From Marinospirillum sp. (lineage in GTDB: Bacteria > Pseudomonadota > Gammaproteobacteria > Pseudomonadales > Halomonadaceae), in the NCBI RefSeq assembly GCF_014859565.1, contig NZ_JACUUA010000024.1, forward strand, positions 1 to 30,327: a DNA stretch of 30,327 nucleotides, given 5' to 3'. The notes beneath the pieces are model-generated. The model did not search any database and had not been told where the DNA came from. It saw nothing but the letters and a program-made list of their open reading frames with translations. The translations under genes were made by a program, and so were the position numbers. Of the stretch, positions 16,722 to 27,688 are shown piece after piece (the first letter of the stretch is position 1; every line of letters starts with the position of its first letter).

Positions 16722-17312
16722 TCAACGACTGATGCGGTAGATCGCCACTTCGCCAAAAAGGTTCGGCCATAAATGGGCTTTCCAGTGTCCTTCATAATCC
16801 ATATCACCCACTGCACGATCAACAATCCTGAAACCCTTGCTTTGGCATAGAGCCTCAAAATCCTTGAAGGTGAACAGGTGAATGTTGGGTGTGTCGTACC
16901 ACTGGTGTGGCAGAGTTTTGGACATAGGCATCCGGCCTTTAAAAGCCAGATAAAAGCGGGGTCGCCAATGGGCAAAGTTGGGGAAGGTAACAATGGCCTC
17001 ACGCCCCACCCGCAACATTTCTTCCAGCGCCAGATCCTGACGCCTTAATACCTGTAGCGCCTGGGTCATGATCACTGTGTCATAACTGCCATCGGCAAAA
17101 TTGCTCAAGCCACGGTTCAGATCCTGCTCAATCACATCCACACCACAGGCCAGGCAAGCAGTGATATTGTCAGCATCAATTTCCAGCCCGTACCCCTGCA
17201 CTTGTTTGTGTTGTTCCAGATGATGTAACAGCTCACCATTACCACAGGCCAGATCCAATACACGGCTGGAAGGAGTCACCCAGTTGGCAATGATAGATAA
17301 ATCCGGGCGCAT
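16722..17312 (-). CDS. metW: MetW, partner methyltransferase-like protein of MetX
   Basis: 196 residues. The SAM-binding Rossmann motif VLDLACGNGELL lies near residue 20, followed by GLEIDADNI, CGVDVIEQDLNRGL and YDTVIMTQALQVL, all typical of MetW. It starts one base after the metX stop, and its strong ribosome site (GGAGGTGA) is embedded in the metX 3' end, so the two are translationally coupled. In Pseudomonas-type bacteria metX and metW work together in homoserine acylation for methionine synthesis. The methyl acceptor, if any, is unknown. Confidence 0.95.
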   Translation of the reverse strand: MRPDLSIIANWVTPSSRVLDLACGNGELLHHLEQHKQVQGYGLEIDADNITACLACGVDVIEQDLNRGLSNFADGSYDTVIMTQALQVLRRQDLALEEMLRVGREAIVTFPNFAHWRPRFYLAFKGRMPMSKTLPHQWYDTPNIHLFTFKDFEALCQSKGFRIVDRAVGDMDYEGHWKAHLWPNLFGEVAIYRISR

Positions 17313-17313
17313 A

Positions 17314-18492
17314 TCAGTTCACCTCCCCGTGACGGGATTCAGCGGCTACACGCTGCATATAAGCAGTAAAAACGGCTTCATAACGCTCATCCGGAATCAG
17401 AAAAGCATCATGACCATGGGGTGATTTGATGCGGGCGTAACTGACTCGTTTTCTGGCGGCTGTTAAAGCATTCACCAGCTCCTCCGAACGTTTGGGTGAA
17501 AAACGCCAGTCGGTGGTAAAACTGATCACCAGAAAACGACAGCAAGCACCGGATACAGCCTGCACCAGATCCCCGCCACAGGCTGCAGCAGGATCAAAAT
17601 AATCCAGCGCTTTGGTCATCAACAGGTAGGTGTTGGCATCAAAACGCTCAGAAAAACTTTCACCCTGATAACGCAGGTAGGATTCCACCTGAAACTCAAC
17701 ATCAAAACCGTAGTTCAGCTTGTCAGTTCGCAGGTCACGCCCGAATTTTTCACCCATCGAGTGTTCCGACAGGTAGGTGATATGCCCCACCATTCGAGCC
17801 AGCCCCAGACCATGACGCGGAATCACCCCAGCTTGCTGGTAACGCCCTTCACGAAAATCCGGATCAGACATAATGGCCTGACGTGCCACTTCGTTAAAAG
17901 CAATGTTCTGAGCGGACAGCTTGGGTGTGCTGGCAATCACTACTGCATGACGCAACCGCTGCGGATAACGCAGTGACCACTCCAGCACCTGCATACCACC
18001 CAGACTGCCACCCACCACAGCTGCCCACTGCTGAATGCCCAGTCGATCTGCCAGCAAGGCCTGAGAATCCACCCAGTCTTGTACTGTTAAGACCGGAAAA
18101 TCCGGGCCATAGGGTTGATCCGTGGCGGGGTTGATCGAAGAGGGACCTGTGGAGCCGTGGCAGCCACCCAGATTATTCAGGGAGACCACAAAAAAATGGC
18201 GGGTGTCGATGGGTTTGCCGGGGCCGATGTAACTGTCCCACCAGCCGGGTTTGTTGTCCTCGGTGGAATGATAACCGGCAGCATGATGGTTACCGGACAA
18301 GGCGTGACAAATCAGCACGGCATTGCTGGCATCAGCATTCAGCTCACCATAGGTTTCCACCATTAGCTGCCAGCTTTCCAGCACACTGCCACTGGCCAGT
18401 TGTAAGGGCTGATCAAACAGCTGGATTTGAGGCTCCACCAACCCGACCGAGTCGGCAGGTGGAAAAACAGCTCCGGCAGGGGAGGAGGTCAT
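17314..18492 (-). CDS. metX: MetX, homoserine O-acyltransferase
   Basis: 392 residues, alpha/beta hydrolase fold. It shows [26 protein letters not shown], the nucleophile elbow GGSLGG (Ser163), and the late SPHGHDAFL that carries the catalytic His. It acylates L-homoserine in the first committed step of methionine synthesis. Whether acetyl-CoA or succinyl-CoA is used cannot be decided here, since MetX homologues in this group include both. AAGGA lies rather far (13 bases) upstream of the ATG, so the start is slightly uncertain. It is the first gene of the six-gene minus-strand run and divergent from guaB. Confidence 0.95.
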   Translation of the reverse strand: MTSSPAGAVFPPADSVGLVEPQIQLFDQPLQLASGSVLESWQLMVETYGELNADASNAVLICHALSGNHHAAGYHSTEDNKPGWWDSYIGPGKPIDTRHFFVVSLNNLGGCHGSTGPSSINPATDQPYGPDFPVLTVQDWVDSQALLADRLGIQQWAAVVGGSLGGMQVLEWSLRYPQRLRHAVVIASTPKLSAQNIAFNEVARQAIMSDPDFREGRYQQAGVIPRHGLGLARMVGHITYLSEHSMGEKFGRDLRTDKLNYGFDVEFQVESYLRYQGESFSERFDANTYLLMTKALDYFDPAAACGGDLVQAVSGACCRFLVISFTTDWRFSPKRSEELVNALTAARKRVSYARIKSPHGHDAFLIPDERYEAVFTAYMQRVAAESRHGEVN

Positions 18493-18628
18493 CTTGTGTC
18501 AGGTATCCTTTAAACAGCGGTGAACCGGAAAACAGCCTGCTAATCTAACATATCAGCGCACGGATGGGAGCTATCCACCTGGCAGGCAAATATAAATGCG
18601 GTTAAAACCAGAGAAAACAAGTCGGACG

Positions 18629-18657
18629 TTTACGCTGAACCCCAGCTCAGCTAAAAT
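18629..18657 (+). promoter_or_regulatory. Sigma70-like promoter of guaB
   Basis: TTTACG at 18629-18634 and TAAAAT at 18652-18657 are separated by exactly 17 bases, a near-consensus -35/-10 pair. Transcription would begin near 18665, about 70 bases before the guaB ATG. It lies in the 243-bp gap between divergent metX and guaB; I see no further clear element in that gap. Confidence 0.65.
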
Positions 18658-18735
18658 AGGCGATTATTTTTTTCATCGACTGGTCATCCATCACACCGGT
18701 CACTTCCCCCACTTCCATAAAATCGCAGGTCATCT

Positions 18736-20205
18736 ATGTTACGTATCGTTGAAGAAGCGCTCACCTTCGATGATGTTTTGCTGGTACCCGGTTATTCCGA
18801 AATCCTGCCGAAAGACGTCAGCCTGAAAACCCGTATCACTCGCAACGTGGAACTGAATATTCCACTGGTTTCTGCAGCTATGGATACCGTCACCGAAGCC
18901 CGTCTGGCGATTGCCATTGCACAGGAAGGTGGCATTGGCATCATTCACAAAAACATGACCATTGCCCAGCAGGCCAACGAAGTGCGCAAGGTCAAAAAAC
19001 ATGAAAGTGTGGTGGTGAAAGATCCGGTTAGTGTTGCCCCTACCACCAAAATTGATGAACTGCTGGAAATGGCTGCTGAATACGGTTTTTCCGGTTTCCC
19101 GGTAGTAGATTCCGGCAAGCTGGTGGGTATTGTCACTGGTCGTGACCTGCGTGTGAAACCTCATGCCGGTGACACCGTTGCGGCCATCATGACCCCCAAA
19201 GAAAAACTGGTCACCGCACTGGAAAACACCCCGCTGGAGCAGATCAAGGCACGCCTGTACGAGCACCGCATTGAAAAAATGCTGCTGGTCGACAAGGAGT
19301 TTCATCTGCGTGGTCTGGTGACTTTCCGCGATGTGGAAAAAGCCAAAACCTACCCGCTGGCCGCAAAAGATGCCAACGGCAGTCTGCGTGTGGGTGCCGC
19401 TGTAGGCACTGGTCCGGAAACCCCAGAACGCGTCACTGCGCTGGTGGAAGCCGGTGTGGATGTGATTGTGGTGGATACCGCCCATGGTCATTCCAAAGGC
19501 GTGATTGACCGGGTACGCTGGATCAAAGAAAACTTCCCGCAGGTGGATGTGATTGGTGGCAACATTGCCACGGCTGAAGCCGCTGTAGCACTGGCCGAAG
19601 CCGGAGCAGACGGCGTTAAGGTTGGCATCGGCCCTGGCTCCATCTGCACCACTCGGATTGTCGCCGGTGTCGGTGTACCGCAGATTTCCGCTGTTTCCAA
19701 TGTGGCAGATGCTCTCAAACCCTATGGCATCCCGCTGATTGCTGATGGTGGTGTGCGTTTCTCTGGTGACCTGGCCAAAGCCATTGTGGCTGGTGCCCAC
19801 GTCATCATGGTGGGCGGTCTGCTGGCCGGTACTGAAGAAGCCCCCGGTGAAGTGGAGTTGTATCAGGGTCGTACCTACAAGGCTTATCGTGGAATGGGCT
19901 CACTGGGTGCCATGGGGCAATCTCAGGGTTCTTCTGATCGTTATTTTCAAGACAAGGATGCTGGTGTAGAAAAACTGGTACCAGAAGGCATTGAAGGCCG
20001 TGTGCCTTATAAAGGCTCCATGAGTGCCATCGTGCACCAACTGATGGGTGGTCTGCGCGCCTCCATGGGTTACACCGGCAGCGGTGACATTGAAACCATG
20101 CGCAGCAAACCCAGTTTTGTGAAAATCACCGGTGCCGGTATGCGTGAATCTCACGTCCATGACGTGCAGATCACCAAAGAAGCCCCCAACTACCGCGTCA
20201 GCTGA
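18736..20205 (+). CDS. guaB: GuaB, IMP dehydrogenase
   Basis: 489 residues, the usual length. The N-terminus ([20 protein letters not shown]) is diagnostic. Two CBS domains are inserted at about 90-200, and the active-site loop [11 protein letters not shown] holds the catalytic Cys304. [13 protein letters not shown] and the [10 protein letters not shown] flap region follow. It oxidises IMP to XMP with NAD+, the entry step to GMP. It is followed after 14 bp by guaA, the standard guaBA operon. Confidence 0.98.
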   Translation: MLRIVEEALTFDDVLLVPGYSEILPKDVSLKTRITRNVELNIPLVSAAMDTVTEARLAIAIAQEGGIGIIHKNMTIAQQANEVRKVKKHESVVVKDPVSVAPTTKIDELLEMAAEYGFSGFPVVDSGKLVGIVTGRDLRVKPHAGDTVAAIMTPKEKLVTALENTPLEQIKARLYEHRIEKMLLVDKEFHLRGLVTFRDVEKAKTYPLAAKDANGSLRVGAAVGTGPETPERVTALVEAGVDVIVVDTAHGHSKGVIDRVRWIKENFPQVDVIGGNIATAEAAVALAEAGADGVKVGIGPGSICTTRIVAGVGVPQISAVSNVADALKPYGIPLIADGGVRFSGDLAKAIVAGAHVIMVGGLLAGTEEAPGEVELYQGRTYKAYRGMGSLGAMGQSQGSSDRYFQDKDAGVEKLVPEGIEGRVPYKGSMSAIVHQLMGGLRASMGYTGSGDIETMRSKPSFVKITGAGMRESHVHDVQITKEAPNYRVS

Positions 20206-20219
20206 GAGACTTAAAAGCC

Positions 20220-21806
20220 ATGCAGCAACCTGTGCAAGATATTCACGCTCATAAAATCCTGATTCTGGATTTTGGTTCCCAGTACACCCAGCTGATTGCC
20301 CGTCGCGTGCGTGAGCTGGGTGTTTATTGCGAAATTTTTGCCTTTGATATGAACGAGGCCGATATCCGGGCTTTTGCTCCCAAAGGCATCATTCTGGCTG
20401 GTGGCCCGGAATCCGTAACGGATGATGGCTCTCCACGCGCTCCTGAGTGTGTATTCACCCTGGGCGTGCCGGTACTGGGCATCTGCTACGGCATGCAGAC
20501 CATGGCTAAACAGCTGGGCGGCAAGGTGCAAGGCTCCAATGTGCGTGAATTCGGTTATGCTCAGGTACAGCTCGAAGCTGAATCAGCGCTGTTCCACGAT
20601 ATCCGTGACCACCTGACTGCCGAAGGCAAGGGTTTGCTGGATGTGTGGATGAGCCACGGTGACAAGGTGGTGCAATTACCCGCCGATTTTCAGATCACCG
20701 CCTCCACCCCCAGCTGTGCCATTGCGGCCATGGGCTGTGAAGAAAAACGTTTTTACGGTGTGCAGTTCCACCCTGAGGTAACCCATACCCTGCAGGGTAA
20801 ACGGATGCTGGAGCATTTTCTGCTGGAGATCTGCGCCTGTGATGCCTTGTGGACTCCTGCACAAATTATTGAAGATCTGGCTCAGCGGGTACGTGAACAA
20901 GTCGGCCAGCGCAAGGTGTTGCTCGGCCTGTCCGGCGGTGTGGATTCTTCCGTGGTGGCTGCATTACTGCACAAGGCGATTGGTGATCAGCTCACCTGTG
21001 TGTTTGTTGACAACGGCCTGCTGCGCAAGAACGAAGGCGATCAGGTGATGGAAATGTTCGCCCGCAACATGGGCGTGCGTGTTATCCGTGCTGATGCAGA
21101 AGAACTGTTCCTTGGCCGCTTAAAAGGGGTCAGTGACCCGGAAGCCAAACGCAAAGTGATCGGTAACACCTTTATCGACATCTTTGATGAAGAAGCCACC
21201 AAACTGACCGATGTGGATTTTCTGGCGCAGGGCACCATCTACCCGGACGTGATCGAATCCGCTGCTGCCAAAACCGGCAAGGCGCACGTCATCAAGTCTC
21301 ACCACAACGTGGGTGGCCTGCCGGAAACCATGCGTATGGAGCTGGTTGAACCCCTGCGTGAACTGTTCAAGGACGAAGTACGCAAGATCGGCCTGGAGCT
21401 GGGTCTGCCTTATGACATGGTTTATCGTCATCCTTTCCCCGGCCCCGGCCTTGGTGTGCGTATCCTGGGTGAAGTGAAAAAAGAATACGCAGATATCCTG
21501 CGTGATGCTGATGCCATTTTTATCGAAGAGCTGCGTGCTGCTGGTTGGTACGACAAGACCAGCCAGGCTTTTGCTGTATTCCTGCCGGTCAAATCGGTCG
21601 GTGTGGTCGGTGATGGCCGCCGTTATGAGTGGGTGATTGCCCTGCGTGCCGTGGAAACCATCGACTTTATGACCGCCCGCTGGGCGCACCTGCCCTACGA
21701 GCTGCTGGAAAAAGTCTCCAACCGCATCATCAATGAACTGGCCGGTGTTTCCAGGGTCACTTACGACGTGTCCTCCAAACCCCCGGCGACCATTGAGTGG
21801 GAATAA
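20220..21806 (+). CDS. guaA: GuaA, GMP synthase (glutamine-hydrolysing)
   Basis: 528 residues. The class I glutamine amidotransferase part (about 12-205) has the nucleophile Cys89 in GICYGMQ and His/Glu in [11 protein letters not shown]. The ATP pyrophosphatase part has the P-loop GLSGGVDSS (around 238-244), and the C-terminal dimerisation part ends in PATIEWE as is usual. It converts XMP to GMP. It is cotranscribed with guaB. The next gene starts within a few bases of its stop. Confidence 0.98.
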   Translation: MQQPVQDIHAHKILILDFGSQYTQLIARRVRELGVYCEIFAFDMNEADIRAFAPKGIILAGGPESVTDDGSPRAPECVFTLGVPVLGICYGMQTMAKQLGGKVQGSNVREFGYAQVQLEAESALFHDIRDHLTAEGKGLLDVWMSHGDKVVQLPADFQITASTPSCAIAAMGCEEKRFYGVQFHPEVTHTLQGKRMLEHFLLEICACDALWTPAQIIEDLAQRVREQVGQRKVLLGLSGGVDSSVVAALLHKAIGDQLTCVFVDNGLLRKNEGDQVMEMFARNMGVRVIRADAEELFLGRLKGVSDPEAKRKVIGNTFIDIFDEEATKLTDVDFLAQGTIYPDVIESAAAKTGKAHVIKSHHNVGGLPETMRMELVEPLRELFKDEVRKIGLELGLPYDMVYRHPFPGPGLGVRILGEVKKEYADILRDADAIFIEELRAAGWYDKTSQAFAVFLPVKSVGVVGDGRRYEWVIALRAVETIDFMTARWAHLPYELLEKVSNRIINELAGVSRVTYDVSSKPPATIEWE

Positions 21807-21811
21807 TCACC

Positions 21812-22276
21812 ATGTCACACCGGCTGCAGCTTGCCTTGTTACTCCTGTTGACTGTCACTGGCAGTCTACTTACAACAAGTCAGCAGGCTGCAGCCAGCAC
21901 CCAATTCAATCCACTGGATCACCGCATGACGATGATTCAGTCACGCCTGATGCTGCTGACTGGTCAGGAAGCTTTTTTTGAAGGTCAGCTCCTGCAGCAG
22001 AGTGCACGCGTGGCATCATCCAACCTGATTAGTGCCATGGAGCACTCCATTTGCCCACTGGGTGATGATCAGCAGCAGGTTCGCCTGCAGCGGATTGAAA
22101 CCTTTGGGTTGTTTCTGCGCCTGATTGCCCTGGCAGAGGATGCTCAGTTTACTCCTCCCGATACTCTGCCCCCCAACCAGTATTATGGCCTGCGTTTGCT
22201 GCAAAGCTGCAAACAGGGGCAGCATGATCGACTGCTGGAAGCAGCACTGGAGCTGGTGGATGCCAACAGAGGCTGA
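21812..22276 (+). CDS. Small exported helical protein of unknown function
   Basis: 154 residues from the ATG at 21812 (GTG at 21797 is in frame but lies inside guaA). Residues 1-30 look like a signal peptide (LQLALLLLLTVTGSLL then AAAS). The mature part is helical and Gln/Leu-rich with two Cys (HSICPLG and LLQSCKQG) that could form a disulfide. It begins 5 bp after guaA and overlaps tadA by 17 bp, so it is part of the guaBA-tadA run. I do not recognise a family. Confidence 0.75.
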   Translation: MSHRLQLALLLLLTVTGSLLTTSQQAAASTQFNPLDHRMTMIQSRLMLLTGQEAFFEGQLLQQSARVASSNLISAMEHSICPLGDDQQQVRLQRIETFGLFLRLIALAEDAQFTPPDTLPPNQYYGLRLLQSCKQGQHDRLLEAALELVDANRG

Positions 22277-22739
22277 GCAGGCAAGGGTACACAAACCCGA
22301 ATATTATATGCATCGGGCGCTGGAACTGGCGCAGCTGGCTGCGGATCAAGGCGAGGTGCCGGTGGGTGCTGTTATTGTGGATTCCACCGGCGCCATCATC
22401 GGGCGAGGTTACAATCAGTGCATCAGCAATCACGATGCAACAGCTCACGCAGAAATTCAGGCCATCAGAGATGCCTGCAAAACTCTGAACAACTACCGGC
22501 TTAATGACTGCGACCTGTATGTCACCCTTGAGCCCTGTACCATGTGTATTGGTGCCTTGATTCAGGCGCGCATCAGAAATGTGTTTTATGCCGCCAGAGA
22601 GCCACGCACAGGCGCGATTGAGTCGGTATGCAACCTACCCGCACAACCCTGGTACAACCATCACCTGCAGGTGCAGGGTGGGTTATTAAAAAAACAGAGT
22701 AAAAACCTGCTGGAAGACTTTTTTACACAACGGCGTTAA
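22260..22739 (+). CDS. tadA: TadA, tRNA-specific adenosine deaminase
   Basis: 159 residues from the ATG at 22260, which has GGAG 7 bases upstream inside the preceding gene; the ORF continues upstream but only as overlap. The zinc site is His63-Ala-Glu65 (HAE) with Cys93 and Cys96 (PCTMC), and YMHRALELAQLAADQGEVP is the typical N-terminus. It deaminates A34 to inosine in tRNA-Arg(ACG) and is normally essential. The 17-bp overlap with the preceding gene suggests coupled translation. Confidence 0.96.
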   Translation: MPTEAEQARVHKPEYYMHRALELAQLAADQGEVPVGAVIVDSTGAIIGRGYNQCISNHDATAHAEIQAIRDACKTLNNYRLNDCDLYVTLEPCTMCIGALIQARIRNVFYAAREPRTGAIESVCNLPAQPWYNHHLQVQGGLLKKQSKNLLEDFFTQRR

Positions 22740-22858
22740 AACCCTCCCCTTTTTTGCACCAACCTGTATCCGTGAGCCTACTAGCCTGTTTTACCCATCA
22801 GGATCAACCCGGACTGGATTCGACCTCGTCCAGAATCAAGGATTCCGAATCAGGCATT

Positions 22859-22891
22859 ATGATTCATCAACAATGGTTAACCAACCCATGA
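22859..22891 (+). CDS. Possible 10-codon leader ORF before mutY
   Basis: ATG at 22859 is preceded by CAGG and opens a 10-codon frame ([10 protein letters not shown]) whose TGA at 22889-22891 overlaps the likely mutY start as ATGA. Such an overlap would allow termination-reinitiation. It may equally be chance, and no product is known. Confidence 0.3.
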   Translation: MIHQQWLTNP

Positions 22892-23982
22892 TTTCTGAAG
22901 GCTTTTCTGAAAAACTGCTGCAGTGGCATCAGCAGCACGGACGCAAGCACTTACCCTGGCAACAGAATAAAAACCCATATTATATATGGGTATCTGAAAT
23001 TATGTTGCAGCAAACCCAGGTTATAACAGTTATTGAATATTATCAGCGCTTTATGCAGCGTTTTCCCAGCCTGCCAAGCCTTGCGGATGCTTCCCTTGAT
23101 GAGGTGCTGCACCTGTGGGCCGGGCTGGGATATTACAGCCGTGCCAGAAACCTGCACCGCTGTGCACAACAGGTTGTTGCTCAGCACCAGGGACAGCTAC
23201 CCGTTGATGACCTGCAGGCAATGCAACAACTACCCGGCATTGGCCCATCCACCGCCGCTGCCATTTGTGCCTTCAGCACTGGGCAACGTGCAGTCATTCT
23301 GGATGGCAATGTTAAACGCGTGGTATCGCGTTATTTTGCCGTGCCGGGCTGGCCGGGGCAGACTCACGTCAGCCGCGAGTTATGGCAAAAAGCAGATCAA
23401 CTCACCCCACACCAACAGCTTGAAGACTATACCCAGGCGATCATGGATCTGGGAGCCACAATTTGCACACCACGCAAGCCCGTTTGTAATCTCTGCCCTG
23501 TAGCAGCAGCCTGTCAGGCCAGACAGTTAAACCTTACCGGGCAACTGCCCGAACCACGGCCAAAAAAAATCCTGCCGGAAAAACATCGATTTGCACTGGT
23601 ATTACTGGATATTCAACAACGTATCCGGCTGGAGCAACGGCCTGATTCAGGCATCTGGGGTGGACTCTGGAGCCTGCCGGAATTTGAAAACCTTGAGGCA
23701 TTACACCAATGGCTCAGACAACAACATCCAACCGCCATCTGCCAGACTGATCAGGCAGAACCCATGAAACATACTTTCAGCCATTATCGGCTGATTCTGC
23801 AGCCTATCCTGGCAAGGCTGCCGGAACCTACTTATAACGTCACTGAGCCACAGCCAGAGGCGTTTAACGCCCCAATCCAACCCTTGAACTGGTATGATCC
23901 CCAAAACCCCGTCAACATCGGCCTGGCAGCGCCGGTAACAGGACTGATCAAGTCCCTGTCAAAATCAGGAGTTAATCAATGA
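22888..23982 (+). CDS. mutY: MutY, A/G-specific adenine DNA glycosylase
   Basis: 364 residues from the ATG at 22888. An in-frame ATG at 22873 exists, but with 22888 the catalytic Glu in [11 protein letters not shown] falls at residue 37 as in E. coli MutY. The helix-hairpin-helix [12 protein letters not shown] and catalytic Asp in [10 protein letters not shown] are present, as are the 4Fe-4S cysteines (C-x6-C-x2-C-x5-C, ending [10 protein letters not shown]). A C-terminal NUDIX-like 8-oxoG recognition domain completes it. It removes A mispaired with 8-oxoG. The stop overlaps the yggX start (ATGA). Confidence 0.97.
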   Translation: MISEGFSEKLLQWHQQHGRKHLPWQQNKNPYYIWVSEIMLQQTQVITVIEYYQRFMQRFPSLPSLADASLDEVLHLWAGLGYYSRARNLHRCAQQVVAQHQGQLPVDDLQAMQQLPGIGPSTAAAICAFSTGQRAVILDGNVKRVVSRYFAVPGWPGQTHVSRELWQKADQLTPHQQLEDYTQAIMDLGATICTPRKPVCNLCPVAAACQARQLNLTGQLPEPRPKKILPEKHRFALVLLDIQQRIRLEQRPDSGIWGGLWSLPEFENLEALHQWLRQQHPTAICQTDQAEPMKHTFSHYRLILQPILARLPEPTYNVTEPQPEAFNAPIQPLNWYDPQNPVNIGLAAPVTGLIKSLSKSGVNQ

Positions 23983-24260
23983 GTCACACTGTTTTCTGTC
24001 GCAAATATCAAAAAGAACTGCCTGCTCTGGATACACCTCCAATGCCGGGTGTAAAAGGGCAAGAACTTCTGGAGCAGGTTTCAAAACAGGCCTGGCAGGA
24101 GTGGATGGAACACCAGACACGCCTGATCAATGAAAAACGCCTGAAAGTTTTTGAGCCAGCCACCCGAAAATACCTGCAGGAACAGATGGAAAAATTCTTC
24201 AGTAATGAAGAAACAGATCGGATCGAAGGTTATATTCCACCACAAAACAATGGCGCCTGA
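23979..24260 (+). CDS. yggX: YggX, probable Fe(II)-trafficking / oxidative protection protein
   Basis: 93 residues, the family length. It begins [15 protein letters not shown] with the single conserved Cys7 and contains [26 protein letters not shown] and [16 protein letters not shown]. The protein protects Fe-S clusters against oxidants, which fits its coupling to the Fe-S enzyme MutY. AGGAG lies 7 bases before the ATG, and 4 bp overlap mutY. Confidence 0.96.
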   Translation: MSHTVFCRKYQKELPALDTPPMPGVKGQELLEQVSKQAWQEWMEHQTRLINEKRLKVFEPATRKYLQEQMEKFFSNEETDRIEGYIPPQNNGA

Positions 24261-24323
24261 ATCAACGCAGCCCAGATGCTGTAAGCACTTGAACAAAAAA
24301 CAGAAATTTTTTCAGAAAAGCGC

Positions 24324-24352
24324 TTGACGGATCAGGGCAAAATCTATTTAAT
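24324..24352 (+). promoter_or_regulatory. Promoter of the tRNA cluster
   Basis: TTGACG (24324-24329) and TTTAAT (24347-24352) are spaced by 17 bases, and GTGCACCCG, a GC-rich discriminator usual for stable RNA promoters, follows. The first tRNA begins 14 bases after the -10 element. Confidence 0.55.
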
Positions 24353-24365
24353 GTGCACCCGTTGA

Positions 24366-24441
24366 GGCCAGATAGCTCAGTCGGTAGAGCAAGGGATTGA
24401 AAATCCCTGTGTCGGCGGTTCGATTCCGCCTCTGGCCACCA
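24366..24441 (+). tRNA. tRNA-Phe (GAA)
   Basis: 76 bases. Acceptor arms GGCCAGA and TCTGGCC pair fully, the anticodon loop TTGAAAA sits in an AGGGA/TCCCT stem, GGTTCGATTCC forms the T arm, and CCA is encoded. It follows mutY-yggX, as in Pseudomonas. Confidence 0.97.
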
Positions 24442-24458
24442 ACTTTCAGGATCAGTGT

Positions 24459-24533
24459 TGGGGTGTCGCCAAGTGGTAAGGCAGCTGGTTTTGGTCCAGC
24501 CATGCGTGGGTTCGAATCCTTCCACCCCAGCCA
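24459..24533 (+). tRNA. tRNA-Gln (TTG)
   Basis: 75 bases. Acceptor arms TGGGGTG and CACCCCA pair, the anticodon loop TTTTGGT sits in a GCTGG/CCAGC stem, the T arm contains GGTTCGAATCC, and CCA is encoded. It starts 17 bp after tRNA-Phe and is likely cotranscribed. Confidence 0.97.
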
Positions 24534-24567
24534 TCCTGATCCCTTCTTCGGGCGTTTGCTTTCCAAA

Positions 24568-24643
<76 letters not shown>

Positions 24644-24753
24644 GCGAAACCTCCTTGTAATACCCTTCCTTTTTATTTTCTGGTTAGAAACCCAGCAGCT
24701 GCTAAACTCATTCTAATACCTCACTTTTATGCCCTGAATCTCAGGAGGCATTC

Positions 24754-24954
24754 ATGAATGAAGCAATGCTCTGGACTCATCGGGATACCTGCCCCTGCTG
24801 CGGCAGTCCGCTGGAACTGGCTGTGGATACCTCTGCAGGCAATCAGGAGTATGTAGAAGACTGCGAGGTCTGCTGCGCACCAATTTGTATACAGGTTACG
24901 CTGGATATTCAGGGACAGGTCTCCGAGATCACCCTGCGTCGTGAAGCAGACTAA
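24754..24954 (+). CDS. CPXCG-motif cysteine-rich protein (zinc-ribbon-like)
   Basis: 66 residues with a strong AGGAGG just upstream of the ATG. It has CPCCGSPLEL near residue 13 and CEVCCAPICIQV near residue 37, so two Cys pairs likely bind one zinc. The size and motif match the short CPXCG-motif family common in marine gammaproteobacteria, whose function is unknown. It has no signal peptide. It lies between the tRNA cluster and the peroxiredoxin gene, probably as its own unit. Confidence 0.88.
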   Translation: MNEAMLWTHRDTCPCCGSPLELAVDTSAGNQEYVEDCEVCCAPICIQVTLDIQGQVSEITLRREAD

Positions 24955-25081
24955 AACCGATACCCGATCTCAGATAAAAAAATCAATCCGCCTTGTATTT
25001 TCGGACACTTGTCACCATATTCTGTTGCAGCGGTGTCACAGCAGACTCAGGTGATGGCTTTTTGCTATTATGCTCATTACC

Positions 25082-25098
25082 TTAATCATCTGGATTAA
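25082..25098 (+). promoter_or_regulatory. Inverted repeat upstream of the peroxiredoxin gene
   Basis: TTAATC-ATCTG-GATTAA is a perfect 6-bp inverted repeat with a 5-base spacer, 97 bp before the peroxiredoxin start. A TATTAT that could be a -10 element lies just upstream at 25066-25071 without an obvious -35. It could be an operator; the regulator is unknown. Nothing else stands out in the 240-bp gap. Confidence 0.3.
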
Positions 25099-25194
25099 AT
25101 CATTCAACCGCCCTATGCTTGCGACATTCAGCCGCATATCCACTGGCTTGATCCTTATTGCTGGATTTTTTTGTTCCCACAGGAGAAATAAAAC

Positions 25195-25797
25195 ATGAGT
25201 GTATTAGTAACCCGTAAGGCTCCCGATTTTGAAGCAGCTGCAGTCCTGGGTGACGGCAGCATCGTTGAGAACTTCAAGCTGTCCGATACCAACGGTAAAT
25301 ACCGCGTGGTTTTTTTCTGGCCTCTGGATTTCACCTTTGTATGCCCTTCTGAAATCATTGCTCATGACAACCGCATGGCCAAGTTCAAAGAGCTGGGTGT
25401 GGAAGTGATTGGCGTGTCCATTGACAGCCAGTTCACTCACCACGCGTGGCGTAAAACCGATCCTAAAGATGGCGGTATCGGTGCAGTGAAGTTCACCATG
25501 GTGGCTGACGTTAAACACGAAATCACCCGTGCTTACGGTGTTGAGCATCCAGACGCGGGTGTTGCACTGCGTGCTTCCTTCCTGATCGACAAAGATGGCG
25601 TGGTACAACACCAGATTGTTAACAACCTGCCACTGGGTCGTAACGTTGATGAAATGGTGCGCCTGGTTGAAGCCCTGCAGTTCCACGAAGAGCACGGTGA
25701 AGTTTGCCCTGCCGGTTGGACCAAAGGTGACAAAGGCATGAAGGCTGACGCCAAGGGTGTTGCTGACTACCTGGCTGAGTCTTCCAGCAGGCTATAA
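25195..25797 (+). CDS. Typical 2-Cys peroxiredoxin (AhpC/TSA family)
   Basis: 200 residues, ATG preceded by AGGAGA. The peroxidatic Cys50 is in PLDFTFVCPSE and the resolving Cys171 in GEVCPAGW, so it is a typical two-Cys dimer enzyme. A GGIG segment (DGGIGAVKF) is present, but the usual C-terminal YF helix reads YL. It reduces H2O2 and organic peroxides, with electrons from thioredoxin or a dedicated reductase. The trxB gene next door, after the terminator, fits a thioredoxin-linked route. Confidence 0.95.
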   Translation: MSVLVTRKAPDFEAAAVLGDGSIVENFKLSDTNGKYRVVFFWPLDFTFVCPSEIIAHDNRMAKFKELGVEVIGVSIDSQFTHHAWRKTDPKDGGIGAVKFTMVADVKHEITRAYGVEHPDAGVALRASFLIDKDGVVQHQIVNNLPLGRNVDEMVRLVEALQFHEEHGEVCPAGWTKGDKGMKADAKGVADYLAESSSRL

Positions 25798-25806
25798 AGC
25801 TTCGGG

Positions 25807-25821
25807 CCTTAAGCCTTAAGG
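25807..25821 (+). repeat. Short palindrome after the peroxiredoxin stop
   Basis: CCTTAAG-C-CTTAAGG is a perfect 7-bp inverted repeat around one base, beginning 9 bp after the stop codon. The single-base loop makes an RNA hairpin of full length unlikely; it may be part of the 3' end structure or a protein site. Confidence 0.3.
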
Positions 25822-25847
25822 TAATAAAGTTTTTAGTGCAGTAATCT

Positions 25848-27623
<1,776 letters not shown>

Positions 27624-27688
27624 CTTTAACCTTCACCCGACACGAAAAAAATATCTGCTTTAATGCTTTGGCCATAAATTCCTGCCTG

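Noticed and set aside
18493..18735. SAM or purine riboswitch between metX and guaB
   Set aside because: I could not find the paired helices or conserved cores of known SAM or purine riboswitches; only the guaB promoter is supportable.
18739..19800. Long open frame (353 codons) on the minus strand opposite guaB
   Set aside because: It lies fully inside guaB, its translation is His/Phe/Gln-rich without any family motif, and it has no ribosome site; it is a codon-bias shadow.
22817..22865. Five GANTC sites within 49 bp upstream of mutY
   Set aside because: GANTC methylation (CcrM) is an alphaproteobacterial trait; with no methylase evidence here this is most likely chance.
22976..22992. Palindrome CCCATAT-TAT-ATATGGG
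   Set aside because: It lies inside the mutY coding region and encodes the conserved PYYIW segment, so codon constraint explains it.
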